Below, in pieces: positions 39,001 to 48,942 of a DNA stretch of 64,000 bases (the stretch's first letter is position 1; each line of letters starts with the position of its first letter). This DNA is from Aquila chrysaetos chrysaetos. Its lineage: Eukaryota; Chordata; Aves; Accipitriformes; Accipitridae. Under the pieces are notes generated by a model, which was given only the letters and a program-made list of their open reading frames with translations, was not told the DNA's origin and did not search any database. The position numbers and the translations under genes were made by a program. The stretch is from positions 558,001 through 622,000 of the forward strand of contig NW_024470382.1 of the NCBI RefSeq assembly GCF_900496995.4, written 5' to 3'.

Positions 39001-42000
39001 AGGCTGCTGTGGAATTTATGTACAAATAGAAAGGCTCATGCTTCCTGCCACTGCTAGAATACCACCAGGCTCGCAAGTACAGCCACGTACCTCCTGAAGA
39101 TGAGGAAGTACAGGGAAATACTTTAGATTACCACACAATGGTTTCCTCATCCATTTACCTTGAAGAACATACAACAAGGTGAGTAATGCATTTTTTAAGG
39201 CCTCTCCACCGTTAGAGCATACATTCCTCGTTCCCAAACATTAACCACTCTACCAGTTGTTTCTGCAATGTTTCCAGCTGAAGGAGTAGAAAGCTCATCT
39301 GCCTGGTTCATTTTCAACACTACAACAGCAGTGCCATTCTTTCCTTATCCCCACATACAGGTCTTTGTTTGATCTTTGATGCTAGCAGCATCTCCCCTCT
39401 CATTTCAGGGCAGTATTATGATACCAGGAGAGAGCGCCAGCCAACCAGAAACGGAGGAGGCATTGACAAGGCGGCACTAAGCACACATATTTAAATTAAC
39501 CCCCAAAACAAGGCCATGTTTATAAGCACAACACTGTGGCATCCAGCATTCCTAGGTAGTGCCTGAAAGCACTGCAACAACTACTGAAGTAATATGCCCG
39601 AAGTTTACACGCAGAGTCACATCAGTTCAGGGTTTTTTGCTCGCAAATGCTTCACAGGTACCAGGATGCTGCTGTACTGTTTTTTCGCGATACACAGTAA
39701 CTCATCAGTCTACTTTATTGACTGAGAACCAACATGAGAAAGACATGGCAAAACCACAAGCTAATAATACCTACTAATTGTGGGGGAGAGGCATCTCTTT
39801 AAGAAGGCTGGAAAACATGAATGTTCAAACAACGCTAATGTAGCTGAATACATACATGACAGCAGTAATCCTGTAGTCGGCATTGCATTTGGATAGCTGT
39901 AAGTTTAACCAATACATCCGATTCTCTGTCCTCCCTAAATCTTAGGAATATAGATTGAAAACCTGGAGCGCTGCTATCAACTTAGGGTAAAAACAGACTT
40001 AGATAACTAGTAACGCTTGGTAACGTGCTGAAGTGCTTACTGAGTTTCAAGTTTGGAAAGGGTTAACTATTCCTTTGTTGTACTCGCTCAAAAGGTGATA
40101 CACTTTAGGAGAGTGTTCTTTTTCTCTTGCCTGAAATGGACATTGTCTTTAGGAAACTAAGAGGAATCACTTATGAATGGAACTTCTGGTTTGCATGGTT
40201 TGCCAGCTGGCAACCCTTGGTCTTTCCTCTGTGCCTAGTATGCAAAACCCCCAGATTTGGGGGGTAAGAATACCTGCCCTATCCCACCCCGCCTCCCCCA
40301 AATGCAAGAAATAGTCAAACACTGACAATCAGACTCTTCCGAGATGGGAACAAATCATAAGTTTACACCACAATGCCTATCTCTCTTTACTAGAAAAGCA
40401 ATAAAATCAAACACATAAAATAAGGAATCTCTCCACGTAGAGGAAATGGGATCTACAACTTGGCTCTCAGAAGAATCAACCCCAAGAACAAACCCAACGG
40501 ACTCATCTTAAAAGCTACCATTGTTGCAGTTTGAACCCCATCTCCCAGCAGGCCAAAACATGTAAGTCTGCTTTGGGACAGATACATTAAAATCCAGCCC
40601 ATGACAACAAAAACTAACAGCAGCTTTAACAAGAAAGACACAAGCTGAATGCCTCTTGTAAACTAATATCCATTTAAAAAGTTAATGCACTGAAACCCCT
40701 AACCAAGAATACAATGCTTTATGGATACTTACATAACACAGGTTTTGCTGGTGACTTGAACTCCTCCAGCAGGGATTCTTCTAACAATTACCCATGAGTT
40801 CTTAGGAATCAGGGCATTACCATCTGTGTATTCTGAAAACAACATCAATACAGAAAAAGAATTTGCCAGTTTACGAGAACATATATCAATACATAATTGC
40901 ACAACATTTCAGAGAATCCCCTTACGGATAGAAAAGTAAAATTTTATACGTAACCTTGTGCTTTTATCGTCCCAACACACTAACAGTACATTTCAAGAAA
41001 TCTTCAGGTTTGATAATCAAAAACAAGCAGCACAATCTTTTTCATGTTTTTAAAATGGTTGGAATGCCAACAGCAAAATGGTCTCCAAGGTCACTGAAGC
41101 AGAGTCTGCTAATGCATGAGGTTCTTTCCTGATCTAGCTTAAGTTGCTTTTGCTTCTCTTAGGCTACAAAACCAATAGAGCTTTGGAGAAAAACCAACCA
41201 CAGCAAAGTCTCACCTGCATAAACCAGATTCTGAAGTCTGACTAGCTTGCCCTGCAACAAAAGAGGCCCTCAGCTAAAGCACGACAACTCTGCGCCGTTG
41301 CTTTCGTAGCTGTTAACTATATCAATTCCCCTGTGCTGCTAGTGGTCAAGACTGACAGAACACAGAAGAGCGCCTGCCATCTCTGTCTATTCCTTGGAGC
41401 TTAATCCATCAACGACACCACCTCTCAGCTGCGCAGCGCTTTACATGTAAATGGAAACAAAACCGGCAATGCTAGTATTTGGACCACAGAAGTTTGGGGG
41501 GGGTTTGAGCTTGCTTTCACAAGTAGGGCAGAATTGGCTCCAACTAAAGCGCTATCTCCCCTCTGAAGCTTATCATCTAGTTTGAATTAACCCAAGGGAC
41601 GTGAATTGGATGACAATAGTTGTGGATGCCCCGTCCCTGGGCCTTTGAGCAACCTGATCTAGTGGAAGGTGTCCCTGCCCATGGCGGGGTGGTTGGACCT
41701 AGATGATCTTTCAGGTCCCTTCCAACCCAAACCATTCCATGATTCTAGGAGTCTATGAGTTCTTGCGATTCATTTTGCAGAGCAGAGAGACTCAAACGAA
41801 ATTCCTTATGAAGACAGCCGTGAAAAGCCTTTTGAAAAGAGTGTGTGCCTGAAGCTACCCATGCTTTGCCTTGGCTTATGCCATGTTAGTCTTTTGAAGA
41901 GGAGGAAAGCCTTCCGACCTTCTACATAAGGCCCAAACAAACAAAAAAAACAAACTACCTCAGGCACTTTGACTGAGTAAGCTTAAAATGCAAAGATCTC

Positions 42001-45000
42001 TCCATGAGAGTGGTTTTTATATTGTCCTTACACAAGCTGGATATGACTAAATATTTTAAAGCACTATCAGCAGCCATTCCCTGTAATCTGCCTACAGTTT
42101 TAAATATTAAAAGGTCTTACCTTTGCCGACCGAATCAGAGCAATGGTCTGAAAACCAAAGATGCTGTATATCTAGTCAAGCTCTGTCAGGGTGGTTTTGC
42201 TCAGTGATCACACACAAAACAGGAATATTTCACAATTTATGCTTCATTTTTCAGTATATTATTCCTACAGGCAGGAACCTCTCTCATGCCAAAACTCACC
42301 TACCAGAAGACATTATCAACAATGAAATGAAAATTTTACTTCTATTTCCAAATGACAGAATGCTTCTTCAGAAAACTGAGAAATCATTTAGCTGGAACTA
42401 ATTCCTGATCTTCCCCCCTAGGGAACCGAACAGCAAGCTTCCTCTGGACTTCCAAGTAGGTTCAAATTGTAAGGAGAAAGGACCACTAATGACGAAAACA
42501 GAAGCTTTTACAGAAGTCATATATCCTGAAAACAACCCCTAGAGCTCTTCTCAAAAAAGAAACTCTAACCCTTCCATAGCCACCTGTCAAGAAAGGCCTG
42601 CACTGGGACTTTTTGATGGAGAAGGAGCTGAAGCAGCCCTGAGGCCCAGGCAGACAACGGGGAGATCATGGCAGCTGCAGATCTAGAAGCCCAAAGCAGC
42701 TGTTTCGACCTGCTGAATGGAGTCATACAGAGCATTCTTTCTGGTCCAGATCACAAACCGCTGGACTGACATTTCAGAGATAGAGGACAAGCAACAGTGG
42801 CTCCACAAAAAGGCAGGAGTTTGCTACGCCTGTGCTGAACTGAGGATTGTTCTAGTTCCGCAGCAGATTTACAAGTGGCAGCACCTCGCCTAGGAAGAGA
42901 CTGTATATATGAGGACAGCAACCAATGCATTTATTCACAAACGATGCAAGCCTGCAGAGGTCAATTCGAACATGCCCAACAGCTGTGTGATGCAAACAGA
43001 GGAATAAGTCCTCTTCTAGTACTTTGTGACAATTCATTGACCATTAGAAGAGAAGCATTGACATCTGCCTTCTGAATAGACTATCCTTGCATGCATTTCT
43101 CTCTCTCTCTCTCTCTCTCTCTCAATATATGCTTGTTTTCAATACGCTCGTGAAGTGCACCATGAAGAGAGCTCCAGCCATCTAGTAACAGACTGATATA
43201 AAAATGAATTCACCTTAAAAGTCCATCAGTACACACTGAAATGGATCAGCTGAAGAGGGACAATAGCTCGGTGAAGGAAAGGCTTTCTTTGTATAGGACA
43301 CTTATCACGGCACCTATTTGTATTTGGTACTTGAAGTATCCCACCAGCTTGGCCACCGTGTCAGAGAATTTGTGGAAGAGTGTTTACATACAGCAGAGTC
43401 CATTGCTGAGTTAGTTCTGTGAAGGGGCCTGATACCAATTGGCTTTCATACATTTATTTTTCCTTCGCCTCAATTAACTGAATTAATTTTGGTGATGAAA
43501 TTTTATTAGAGGTGAAGTCAAACAATGTCGACTAAAAAGTCAACTTTTTTCTTTTTTTAAATAGGGAAGGACTAAATCTGGCAGGCTATTCCTGAAGTCC
43601 CCCTCAATTTGAATTTAACAGACGCCAGCTTAGTCTAACAGCTCTCAGACTGAACTGGTGTCTGCCAGCAGGAACCTACTCCCCGTGTGCAGCAGCATCC
43701 CCTAGCAGAGACTCAGTAACTATCAGGACCTGCAAAGCAGTGTCACACTGCCTCACCTCATGACTCCACACCTGCAAAGTGAGCAGTGACGTCATGCTCA
43801 ACAAGGCTACTTTTCACACTTGTCCAAGCAGAGCTCCAAGAGAAATGTTCAGCAAAGCTGGAGGTAACAACATTGTTGATTCCTATTTCCTGATAGCACA
43901 ACACTTGTTCTACTGGCAGTGATGGCCAGTAAGGGGCTACTGGGCTTTTGTCAATCTGACCTGTGATTAAAAATAAGGATCCCATTAACTCAGAAAGCTT
44001 GCAAAAGCAAAGGAAGATTGGGATGTTATCTTAAAGTCAAGAGCAGAAGAGACATAACAGTCTAAAAGACAAGAAATTTAGTATGCTTGAAAGACCCAAG
44101 GGAAAGAAGTATTTCATGGAGGTAGACAAGTTAAACAAGAGCTACTTTGACTGCTGCCTCATACGGACTCAGAAATCTTAAATCATCTATTGCATTAGTG
44201 TCCACAACCTTCTTCCTGCAAAAAAGTACAAGCAGCTCAGGTTGTGCTGCGCTTCGCGTTGAATGCACAATTTAAAAATCCCATTTTTAAATTCATCTCT
44301 ACTTCTGAAAATCTGCTAGCTTTAATAATTTCTCTCATATGTATGCTATCAACAGGTTACTGAAAAAAGCTCCTACTTTATTTTACGGCCTGCTTTAATC
44401 CAACATTTGGAGTCTGACAGCATTGCAAAAGCATCTCTCCGATCACTATGCAGAGAAGTATTTTCACCCAGATAAAGTACAGAAGCTATTCAGAACAGAA
44501 GTCATCAGCAGGCAAGCCTATATGTGAAATGACAAAGAAAAGCCTTTACTAGCCTTAGATGCCTTGCCAACCAGCTATTATGCTAGTGGGGAAAGGATTT
44601 GCAGAGGAAGAGCTGACAATGACTACTAACATGCCAGGCTGTCTCTACCAGAAAACAGGGTAACTCCCGAGAACACATTTTCCCCCTAGCACTTAAACAT
44701 ATGCTTTCTCACGATGTGAGGCCAAGGGACATTAACTTAGCTGGCAGCACACCCCCGAGAGGTCCCAAACCTGCTGCTGACGGAGTCCAAGCAGCTGACT
44801 CCCAGACAGGCAGTGCATGAGCTCCACTGTAACATCTTGGTTTTTGAATGGGTACATGACTTACCCTCAGCTCAGCCTGGGAAACAGGGAACTCCATACC
44901 CTTTCTGAAAGCTCTACACAATAATGCTGCACGGCAGCCCAAGAGCTAATTGCACTCGGAGGTATAATCAAAGCAATCCCCCATACTAGCACTGCAACAC

Positions 45001-46925
45001 AAAATGCCACAGTGAAAGGCAAGGTTTAAAAGTTGCTTAGAAGTCTTCTCTAAAATGCTATGTTTGCACAGTGTTGAAGACATTCCAGTAGACGACAGAC
45101 TGTCATCAGCTGTGAGGCCAAATGATTTCATTCACAGTTAGCATGTGTTTGTTTTGAAGACATCACATTGTGGCATTGCTAAAACTGTCGAGTGCATGCG
45201 GCAACACTGAACTCAAGCAAGTTCTGCATTCAAGAGACAAGAGCACTATTCTTCCTTAAAACTATTCATCTAAGACCACTTCTGAGACCCATGTTTGCTT
45301 TTATATTTTCTTGCATTTTGCCTGATAAGGCAGAATAGCACATTCTCCAAGTGTTTTGAGTCAGAATGGTACAGGGCAGGAAAGAGTATTCAAAAGACCT
45401 GAGTTCTGGAGTTTGCAGTTCTTCCACAATACTGTGAGAACATCCTTTTACAAGAGACAGGTCAAGAAATCCAGATCAAATTAAAAGGAGGCAAGTTTAA
45501 AAGCATCATTCTGGCCTAGAGGCTTTTGGAAGGGAATTCTGCCTTTATAGAACAGGCCTCTATAGTAAGCATAGAAGAGGACACCCACACTCCCTCCCCC
45601 CTTTTAAAAATAGGTCCCAACCATCCTTTTTGCCTTCCCAGCATCTTAAAAAGAGTCCTTCCCATCATTTTTTTCCACTGATATTTAAAATCCTGTTTCC
45701 TTTTAGCTGATATTAACATTGCTTCTATTACTAGATTTCCATTATGAAAAGTAACAGTTACTGAACTGTAAAGGCTTAGAGTGCTTGGAAAAAATCTGAG
45801 CAAGTAGGCCATCTTCACTCAAGGTTCACTTTGTTCTTTCCAAGATCATTTCAACATTTAGGCAGGACTCCAGCACAGACAGAGTTATAAAAACTCAGTC
45901 CTTTATGTCCACATGGAAGAATTCCAAACATCCCTTTTAGGCACAATATCCTGGTCTACTTTTTTCCTTTATCTTCTGAAGGTGAGTTTAAGCATCTACA
46001 TCTGATTGATAAAACCTGAAATTCACGGTTATGCATATAAACCAAAAACTTGGCATACATACATATTACGCCAAAATGTACTCTCTAGCTTTGCTCTGAA
46101 AACCACTGGGGGATTTTTGCATTTTCCCATGGAAAACACGCTTACGGAAGCTTCAGGAAGCATCTGTATCACTGATATACCGATGCAGTGGCATAAAACA
46201 CCTTGAAGACAAAACTAAGTCACCAAAACCACTCTTTTTTCCTCAAACTAGCCATCTGTTCTGTCTCCATCACTTTCAGCTTCCTCCGCCAGATTTCAAA
46301 GAAATCTGGCAGGTTTGTTATTAAAAGATCTCCTCCCACATTTCCTTATCATTTTACCTAGAAGAATTCCAGGAAACCAAAACTTTTGTAAGCACTATAC
46401 ATCGCCCATCAACCCCGTGTTCTTCTGTGCCTAGCTCCGCGACTAAAGCACAGATCTGAAGGTAGTTGTCAGAACAGCAACTGCAAAAGAACAGCTCTGT
46501 GAGGTCCCCAACACAAGTCACAGCTACCGATCGTGGCCGAATCCCATTATCGCTTCCCGCCCCGCTTCATCCCTGGCGACGCTTGCCCTCCCGGTCCCCC
46601 CGCATGCTGGCGGGATGGCCCCCAGCCTGACTCGTGCTACGTGGCGACAAGCCACAAAGGGCAGAGCGTGGCTCCCGCAGGCCATGGCCGTCGCGGGGTC
46701 GTCTGTGACACCGCCAGCCGGGCAGTCCCCGAGGCCCCGTGCCTGTTGCCCCCACGCACCTTCTTTGGTCTGGGCGTTGGTGATCTGCAGGTCGCAGCTG
46801 GCCGCCGTCAGCTTCTCGTGGCCCATGATCTGGAGCTTGAGGTCATGCAGAGAGATGTAGAGGCCGTCGAAGGTGACTGTATCATAGTTCAGCTTGGAGA
46901 AGAACTTGTAGTGGACACGCGACAT
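20675..46925 (-). CDS. RBBP6: RBBP6-like E3 ubiquitin ligase, shortened (915 aa, 15 coding exons)
   Basis: RBBP6 is a nuclear RING-type E3 ubiquitin ligase that also takes part in mRNA 3'-end processing. Coding segments on the minus strand, in order, are 46925-46760, 40832-40733, 38068-38032, 33237-33193, 30316-30228, 30108-30012, 29168-29029, 26976-26807, 26014-25911, 25463-25272, 25191-25113, 25019-24962, 23794-23429, 23097-22996 and 21677-20675. They total 2,748 nt and join in frame with AG acceptors and GT donors. Domains: DWNN about residues 1-81; CCHC knuckle C161-C164-H169-C174; RING C258 to C298; proline-rich 426-547; RS-rich from 582; K/H-rich tail. The human protein is 1,792 aa. The shortfall lies after the RING and mostly within the last exon. 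The intact frame, conserved metal ligands and clean splice sites argue for function. The deletions and the many DWNN substitutions argue for a fast-evolving paralogue. Identity is sure; orthologue versus paralogue is inferred. Confidence 0.95.
21693..21730. repeat. (AC)19 microsatellite beside the terminal-exon acceptor
   Basis: Thirty-eight bases of AC on the plus strand, hence TG on the transcribed strand, ending 15 bases before the 3' splice site of the last RBBP6-like exon. Confidence 0.98.
22996..23097 (-). CDS. RBBP6: RBBP6-like coding exon 14
   Basis: Encodes KKKSKLDEFASDFAKELME and ends at RRHSFS, the charged segment just before the RS domain in RBBP6. Acceptor taacag and donor gtaact; two bases are carried into the terminal exon. 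Confidence 0.93.
23429..23794 (-). CDS. RBBP6: RBBP6-like coding exon 13: proline-rich region
   Basis: A 366-nt exon encoding residues about 426-547. It begins GPNRGRLHSE, continues through STPVFVPVPPAPLYPP and PPPGYPPAPAN, and ends FSREKFYRDQRSLKEE. This matches the proline-rich region of RBBP6 nearly end to end. Donor is gtaagt. Confidence 0.94.
24962..25019 (-). CDS. RBBP6: RBBP6-like coding exon 12
   Basis: Encodes a short segment ending in GGRPGWE, the conserved RBBP6 motif before the NRGR segment. Acceptor caaaag and donor gtaagt fit, with two bases carried to exon 13. Confidence 0.88.
25113..25191 (-). CDS. RBBP6: RBBP6-like coding exon 11
   Basis: Encodes GCQIPVLRQPALPSR and following residues to LTT, matching the GYQVPVL segment of RBBP6. 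It is flanked by acceptor cacaag and donor gtaagg, with one base carried over. Confidence 0.88.
25272..25463 (-). CDS. RBBP6: RBBP6-like coding exon 10, condensed post-RING linker
   Basis: Starts AVSNFKNGAGYRKR, as in RBBP6 immediately after the RING, and ends SLLEEK. The corresponding human region is much longer (very proline- and serine-rich). Here it is 64 codons, so roughly 80 residues are absent although both ends still match. Donor is gtaagc. Confidence 0.85.
25911..26014 (-). CDS. RBBP6: RBBP6-like coding exon 9: second half of RING finger
   Basis: Completes the RING with CIRTALLESEEHRCPKCHQ, supplying C282, C295 and C298, and continues to NKCLRR (residue 316). Acceptor acacag and donor gtaaca give phase 0 on exit. 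Confidence 0.94.
26597..26631. repeat. (TTTA)n microsatellite
   Basis: A short run of ttta/ttat units in intron 8, just downstream (in gene sense) of RING exon 8. Confidence 0.85.
26807..26976 (-). CDS. RBBP6: RBBP6-like coding exon 8: first half of RING finger
   Basis: Encodes a KKEKPPFLPEEPSSSSS linker, then DEILCLICKEIMTDAAIIP and CCGNSYCDE, the first half of the C4C4 RING (C258, C261, C273, C274, C279). The donor gtaagt splits the codon for C282. All expected cysteines are present, so E3 activity is plausible. Confidence 0.95.
27829..28971 (-). mobile_element. Large LTR in intron 7 of the RBBP6-like gene, sense orientation
   Basis: About 1.14 kb with TGTGGTGAGTTGACC at one end and CCAAAACAGACA at the other. 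On the minus strand it carries AATAAA (complement of 28015-28020). It lies between the zinc-knuckle exons and the RING exons, in the same direction as the gene. The middle (about 28230-28660) is a diverged tandem repeat of a unit with gctccagcgtggg and cccacgggctgcag. It is a common bird ERV LTR type. Confidence 0.75.
28230..28660. repeat. Diverged tandem repeat inside the intron-7 LTR
   Basis: Successive units share tgctccagcgtggggtcc and cccacgggctgcag motifs with a spacing of roughly 50-65 bp, each altered. It opens several spurious frames on both strands; none looks like a protein. Confidence 0.6.
29029..29168 (-). CDS. RBBP6: RBBP6-like coding exon 7
   Basis: Encodes residues 179-224, including the RBBP6 signature KKSTGIPRSFLVEVKDPN. 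The donor chosen is gtaagt after AATGT, which restores the frame into exon 8 (a V-E-A-Y junction). The last few codons have diverged from the usual PTIDAEAY sequence. Confidence 0.9.
30012..30108 (-). CDS. RBBP6: RBBP6-like coding exon 6: CCHC zinc knuckle
   Basis: Encodes residues 146-178 with the zinc-knuckle pattern C-x2-C-x4-H-x4-C (CHRCGKPGHYIKNC) preceded by a GPPP stretch. This is the retroviral-type CCHC knuckle used by RBBP6 and its yeast counterpart Mpe1 for RNA contact. All four zinc ligands are present. Confidence 0.95.
30228..30316 (-). CDS. RBBP6: RBBP6-like coding exon 5
   Basis: Encodes a segment starting TANLAEANASEEDKIKAMM and ending REYDPIN, directly before the zinc knuckle, as in RBBP6. 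Acceptor aaacag and donor gtaagt are both good; two bases are carried over to exon 6. Confidence 0.93.
31745..32110 (+). mobile_element. Probable solo LTR in intron 4, antisense to the gene
   Basis: Contains repeated cgaaactg(ttcaag) motifs, CRE-like tacgtcacgg, a CCAAT-like accaatca, a TATA-like aatatataac near 32022 and a closely following attaaag, then a U5-like ttactcggctcacgtctcc. This arrangement is typical of an LTR. The exact ends are not determined. Confidence 0.5.
33193..33237 (-). CDS. RBBP6: RBBP6-like coding exon 4 (45 nt)
   Basis: Encodes IDDSPASLSLAHLAK, the RBBP6 linker segment, between acceptor aacag and donor gtatat. The exon is a whole number of codons, so skipping it would keep the frame. 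Confidence 0.9.
36019..36060. repeat. (TG)n(AG)n compound microsatellite
   Basis: About ten TG units followed by about eleven AG units, inside intron 3 of the RBBP6-like gene. Confidence 0.97.
38032..38068 (-). CDS. RBBP6: RBBP6-like coding exon 3 (37 nt)
   Basis: A tiny exon between acceptor cttccag and donor gtatgt. With two carried bases it encodes MSCTEPVSGTSKA, matching the linker that follows the DWNN domain in RBBP6. The length and phase fit both neighbours. Confidence 0.88.
40733..40832 (-). CDS. RBBP6: RBBP6-like coding exon 2: end of DWNN domain
   Basis: Follows an acceptor ending gttttcag and precedes donor gtaagt. It encodes EYTDGNALIPKNSWVIVRRI and the next residues, completing the DWNN fold (to about residue 88). 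The match to RBBP6 is continuous and in phase with exon 1 across a 5.9-kb intron. Confidence 0.95.
41610..41760 (+). mobile_element. CR1 LINE 3' end in intron 1
   Basis: Contains agtggaaggtgtccctgccc, ggttggacctagatgatctt and cccttccaacccaaaccatt followed by a degenerate ATTCTATGATTCT-type tail. It is a short 5'-truncated CR1 copy in the first intron of the RBBP6-like gene, antisense to it. Confidence 0.88.
43101..43124. repeat. (CT)n microsatellite
   Basis: A run of about twelve CT units in intron 1 of the RBBP6-like gene. Confidence 0.95.
46760..46925 (-). CDS. RBBP6: RBBP6-like coding exon 1: start codon and most of DWNN domain
   Basis: Encodes residues 1-55, beginning MSRVHYKFFSKLNYDTVTFD, the N-terminal DWNN ubiquitin-like fold that defines RBBP6. 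The start has A at -3. The exon ends at AAAGAAG followed by gtgcgt and leaves one base for the next exon. Compared with the human protein there are several substitutions in this normally well conserved segment (for example at residues 3, 9, 23, 27, 31, 36, 40 and 43). The exon lies in a GC-rich stretch, and an LTR begins about 115 bases upstream of the ATG. Confidence 0.95.
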
Positions 46926-47041
46926 GGTCAGGGCCAGGCGATGCCTGCTCCACGACAGCGTCTACCGTGGCAGATGGAGGCGAAGCTCGCCCGGCTCCTC
47001 CTCGCAGCCCAGGCGGGCAGGCGGACGATGGGGAGAAGCCC

Positions 47042-47982
47042 TGTGAGAGACTGAAAGAGTTAATGTCTCAAACATGGCGGTGGGGCAAGTCCTACGTAAT
47101 GACAAACTCTGCTTAACAACGAACCCTGCATAGCAAGGAACTGCAGGTGAAAAGAAGCCAATCAGCACAGATCAGCACAGACATCAGCGACAGGATGGGG
47201 AGGCCATGCCGGGGGGGGTGTGCAGCTCTGTGTTCTGATATGCTGATCTGATATGCTGAGCAGGGCAGCTCACCGTGCATGGCCAAAGATCAAACAATGG
47301 TCATGTCTGCAGGGAAGGAGGAATTACTCCCCAAATGACCTCCAAGCCCAGCGATCCATTTCCCGAAGGTTCTGAAAGCACAAACCACACGTGACACTTA
47401 ACTAGCCTAATGAGTTCGAGTGCTCGCCTGAAGGAGGGGCAAGGATGATAAAAGGACACAAACTGAAGCCCCACGCACGCACGCCCACCAGAACTGGACC
47501 CCTAGGCTGACTGGACCAACGCTGGACCCAGGACCAGTGAAATCTTTCTCTTTTCCTTTTACTCCTTCTGTCTTGCTCTCTCTTTCCCATAATCCTTACA
47601 CCTCATCCCTTTAAGACATAAAACTGCTGACCAAGTCTGGGACTCGGAGTGGATTCGGCCGCCCCTAGGCTCTCCTCTGAGAAGGAGTCTAGAAAGCAAG
47701 GGGGTCTGCTCTGAACCTCGAGACTCAACAGGAGGGACCTCCTTCTGCCCTGAATTGATGCGTATGGGTACCACGGGTTACACGGTTTACTGAGGTAGTT
47801 TGATGCCAATTCCTGTTGAGAGACACCCTGCCACCTACTGTTGTTACACCTTGCAAGTTCAGTTTGCTTCCACCATGAATAAAATCTGTAACTGATCCTT
47901 TGGCGTCCTTTCACCTTAATGTAGCCCGAGGGAATTCTGAACTCAACACGACTCCCTGGTCTGTCTGGCCTGTGACGTGACA
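47042..47982 (+). mobile_element. Retroviral LTR inserted in the promoter region
   Basis: Begins TGTGAGAGACTG and probably ends at GTGACA. It contains a TATA-like gataaaag near 47449, CT-rich R-like sequence and an AATAAA near 47878, all on the plus strand, opposite to the RBBP6-like gene. The block at about 47611-47729 is clearly related to 51992-52108. The ends and target duplication are not certain. Nothing coding is seen in it. Confidence 0.6.
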
Positions 47983-48399
47983 GACCCCCGCGGCCCCGGC
48001 TCGGCCTCCAGCTCCCTCTCTCGCACGCAGCGCTCCCAGTCCTGGCCGCTCGCTGGGGTAACTCGGGCACCCCTGCCTCAGCGTTCCGCCAAGGGCTTCA
48101 CCAGCCACCAACCGCAGAGGCTGCCGCCAGCATGTCAGCGTGCACCTGCAACGGAACACCGCACTCCCCCCTCCGCGCCTTCCATGACCCAGTGCGTTAC
48201 GACAAAAGGCCCGTGTCCTGTCACCCCCCGGGTCTGTCACTGACCCGTGTCCCTCCTGTCACCCCGCAGGCTGTCACCACCCCGTGTCCCCTCCTGTCAG
48301 CAGCCAGCCAGGACAAGACAGCCTGGGGGGTTTTGCCGTGGGGCACTCAGCTGCCCGCGCCGCAGTGACAGTGAAGGGAGAGGACATCTCGGGCCGTTG

Positions 48400-48850
48400 G
48401 AGTGTATCTTGTGCGTTTATGGAGAGTTCAGGCAAAGAAGCCAGTGGCCATCGAGGTTGAGTGCCATAAACCAATGTACTTCCGAACTGTGGCACATCCA
48501 CAGCTGCTTGAATTCTGCAGAGGAGGGCTAAAGAGTAAGGAATGAGCCACCAGCGTTAGGAGGTGCCCCAGGACAATGTTCCTCGCTCTCTCAGTCATCA
48601 CAGCTGCTGCTGCAACAGCCCCAGCACAGGACATCATGCCTTGAATTACAAGGTCTAGTTCTGCTGAGTCACATTCTACAGCTTGCAGACCTTTCTGGGC
48701 TAACTGGCTATTCCTTTCTGTCCATGTAAATATAATACAAAAGGCTTCTTGTAGTCTGGCAGGGCTCATGAGGGAGCTTCCATGACTGCTTCCTTTAGAT
48801 CTTTCAATGCCTTCTGGGTTTCCAGAGTCAGGAAACCCTTTTGATTTCAG
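48400..48850 (-). pseudogene. Gammaretrovirus-like reverse transcriptase fragment, antisense
   Basis: Minus-strand translation gives a thumb/connection-type segment with QKALKDLKEAV, ALPDYKKPF and then, in a shifted frame, AELDLVIQG and AAAAVMTERARNIVLGHLLT, typical of the RT connection region of gamma-type retroviruses. Frameshifts and stops are present. It ends about 100 bases before the oppositely directed env-like segment. Confidence 0.65.
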
Positions 48851-48942
48851 TGCTGTCCTCTATATCCAAGGGATAGTTATTTTTGTTATTTCTGTCTCTT
48901 TGTTTTTCCTGTTACTAGTGATTTGGAAGCCTAGGTTTTAAT

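Larger units (their letters stand above)
40833..46759 (-). other. Intron 1 of the RBBP6-like gene
   Basis: A 5.9-kb AT-rich intron holding a CR1 tail and a CT repeat. No alternative coding exon was recognised. Mammalian RBBP6 makes a short DWNN-only isoform through alternative 3' exons; I could not see an equivalent here. Confidence 0.7.
46540..48370 (-). promoter_or_regulatory. GC-rich promoter region of the RBBP6-like gene, split by an LTR
   Basis: Sequence around and upstream of the start codon is GC- and CpG-rich in two blocks, about 46540-47040 and 47983-48370, unlike the AT-rich introns. CpG-island promoters are usual for housekeeping genes such as RBBP6. An LTR occupies the space between the two blocks, so the original promoter seems to have been interrupted or displaced. 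No transcription start can be fixed from sequence. Confidence 0.5.

Noticed and set aside
20675-46925. Calling the RBBP6-like gene a pseudogene because half its length is missing
   Set aside because: All splice sites checked are GT-AG, the frame is unbroken over 915 codons and every metal-binding residue of the knuckle and RING is kept.
46533-47054. 173-codon plus-strand frame in the promoter region
   Set aside because: Antisense to exon 1 and GC-rich flanks; open because of base composition.
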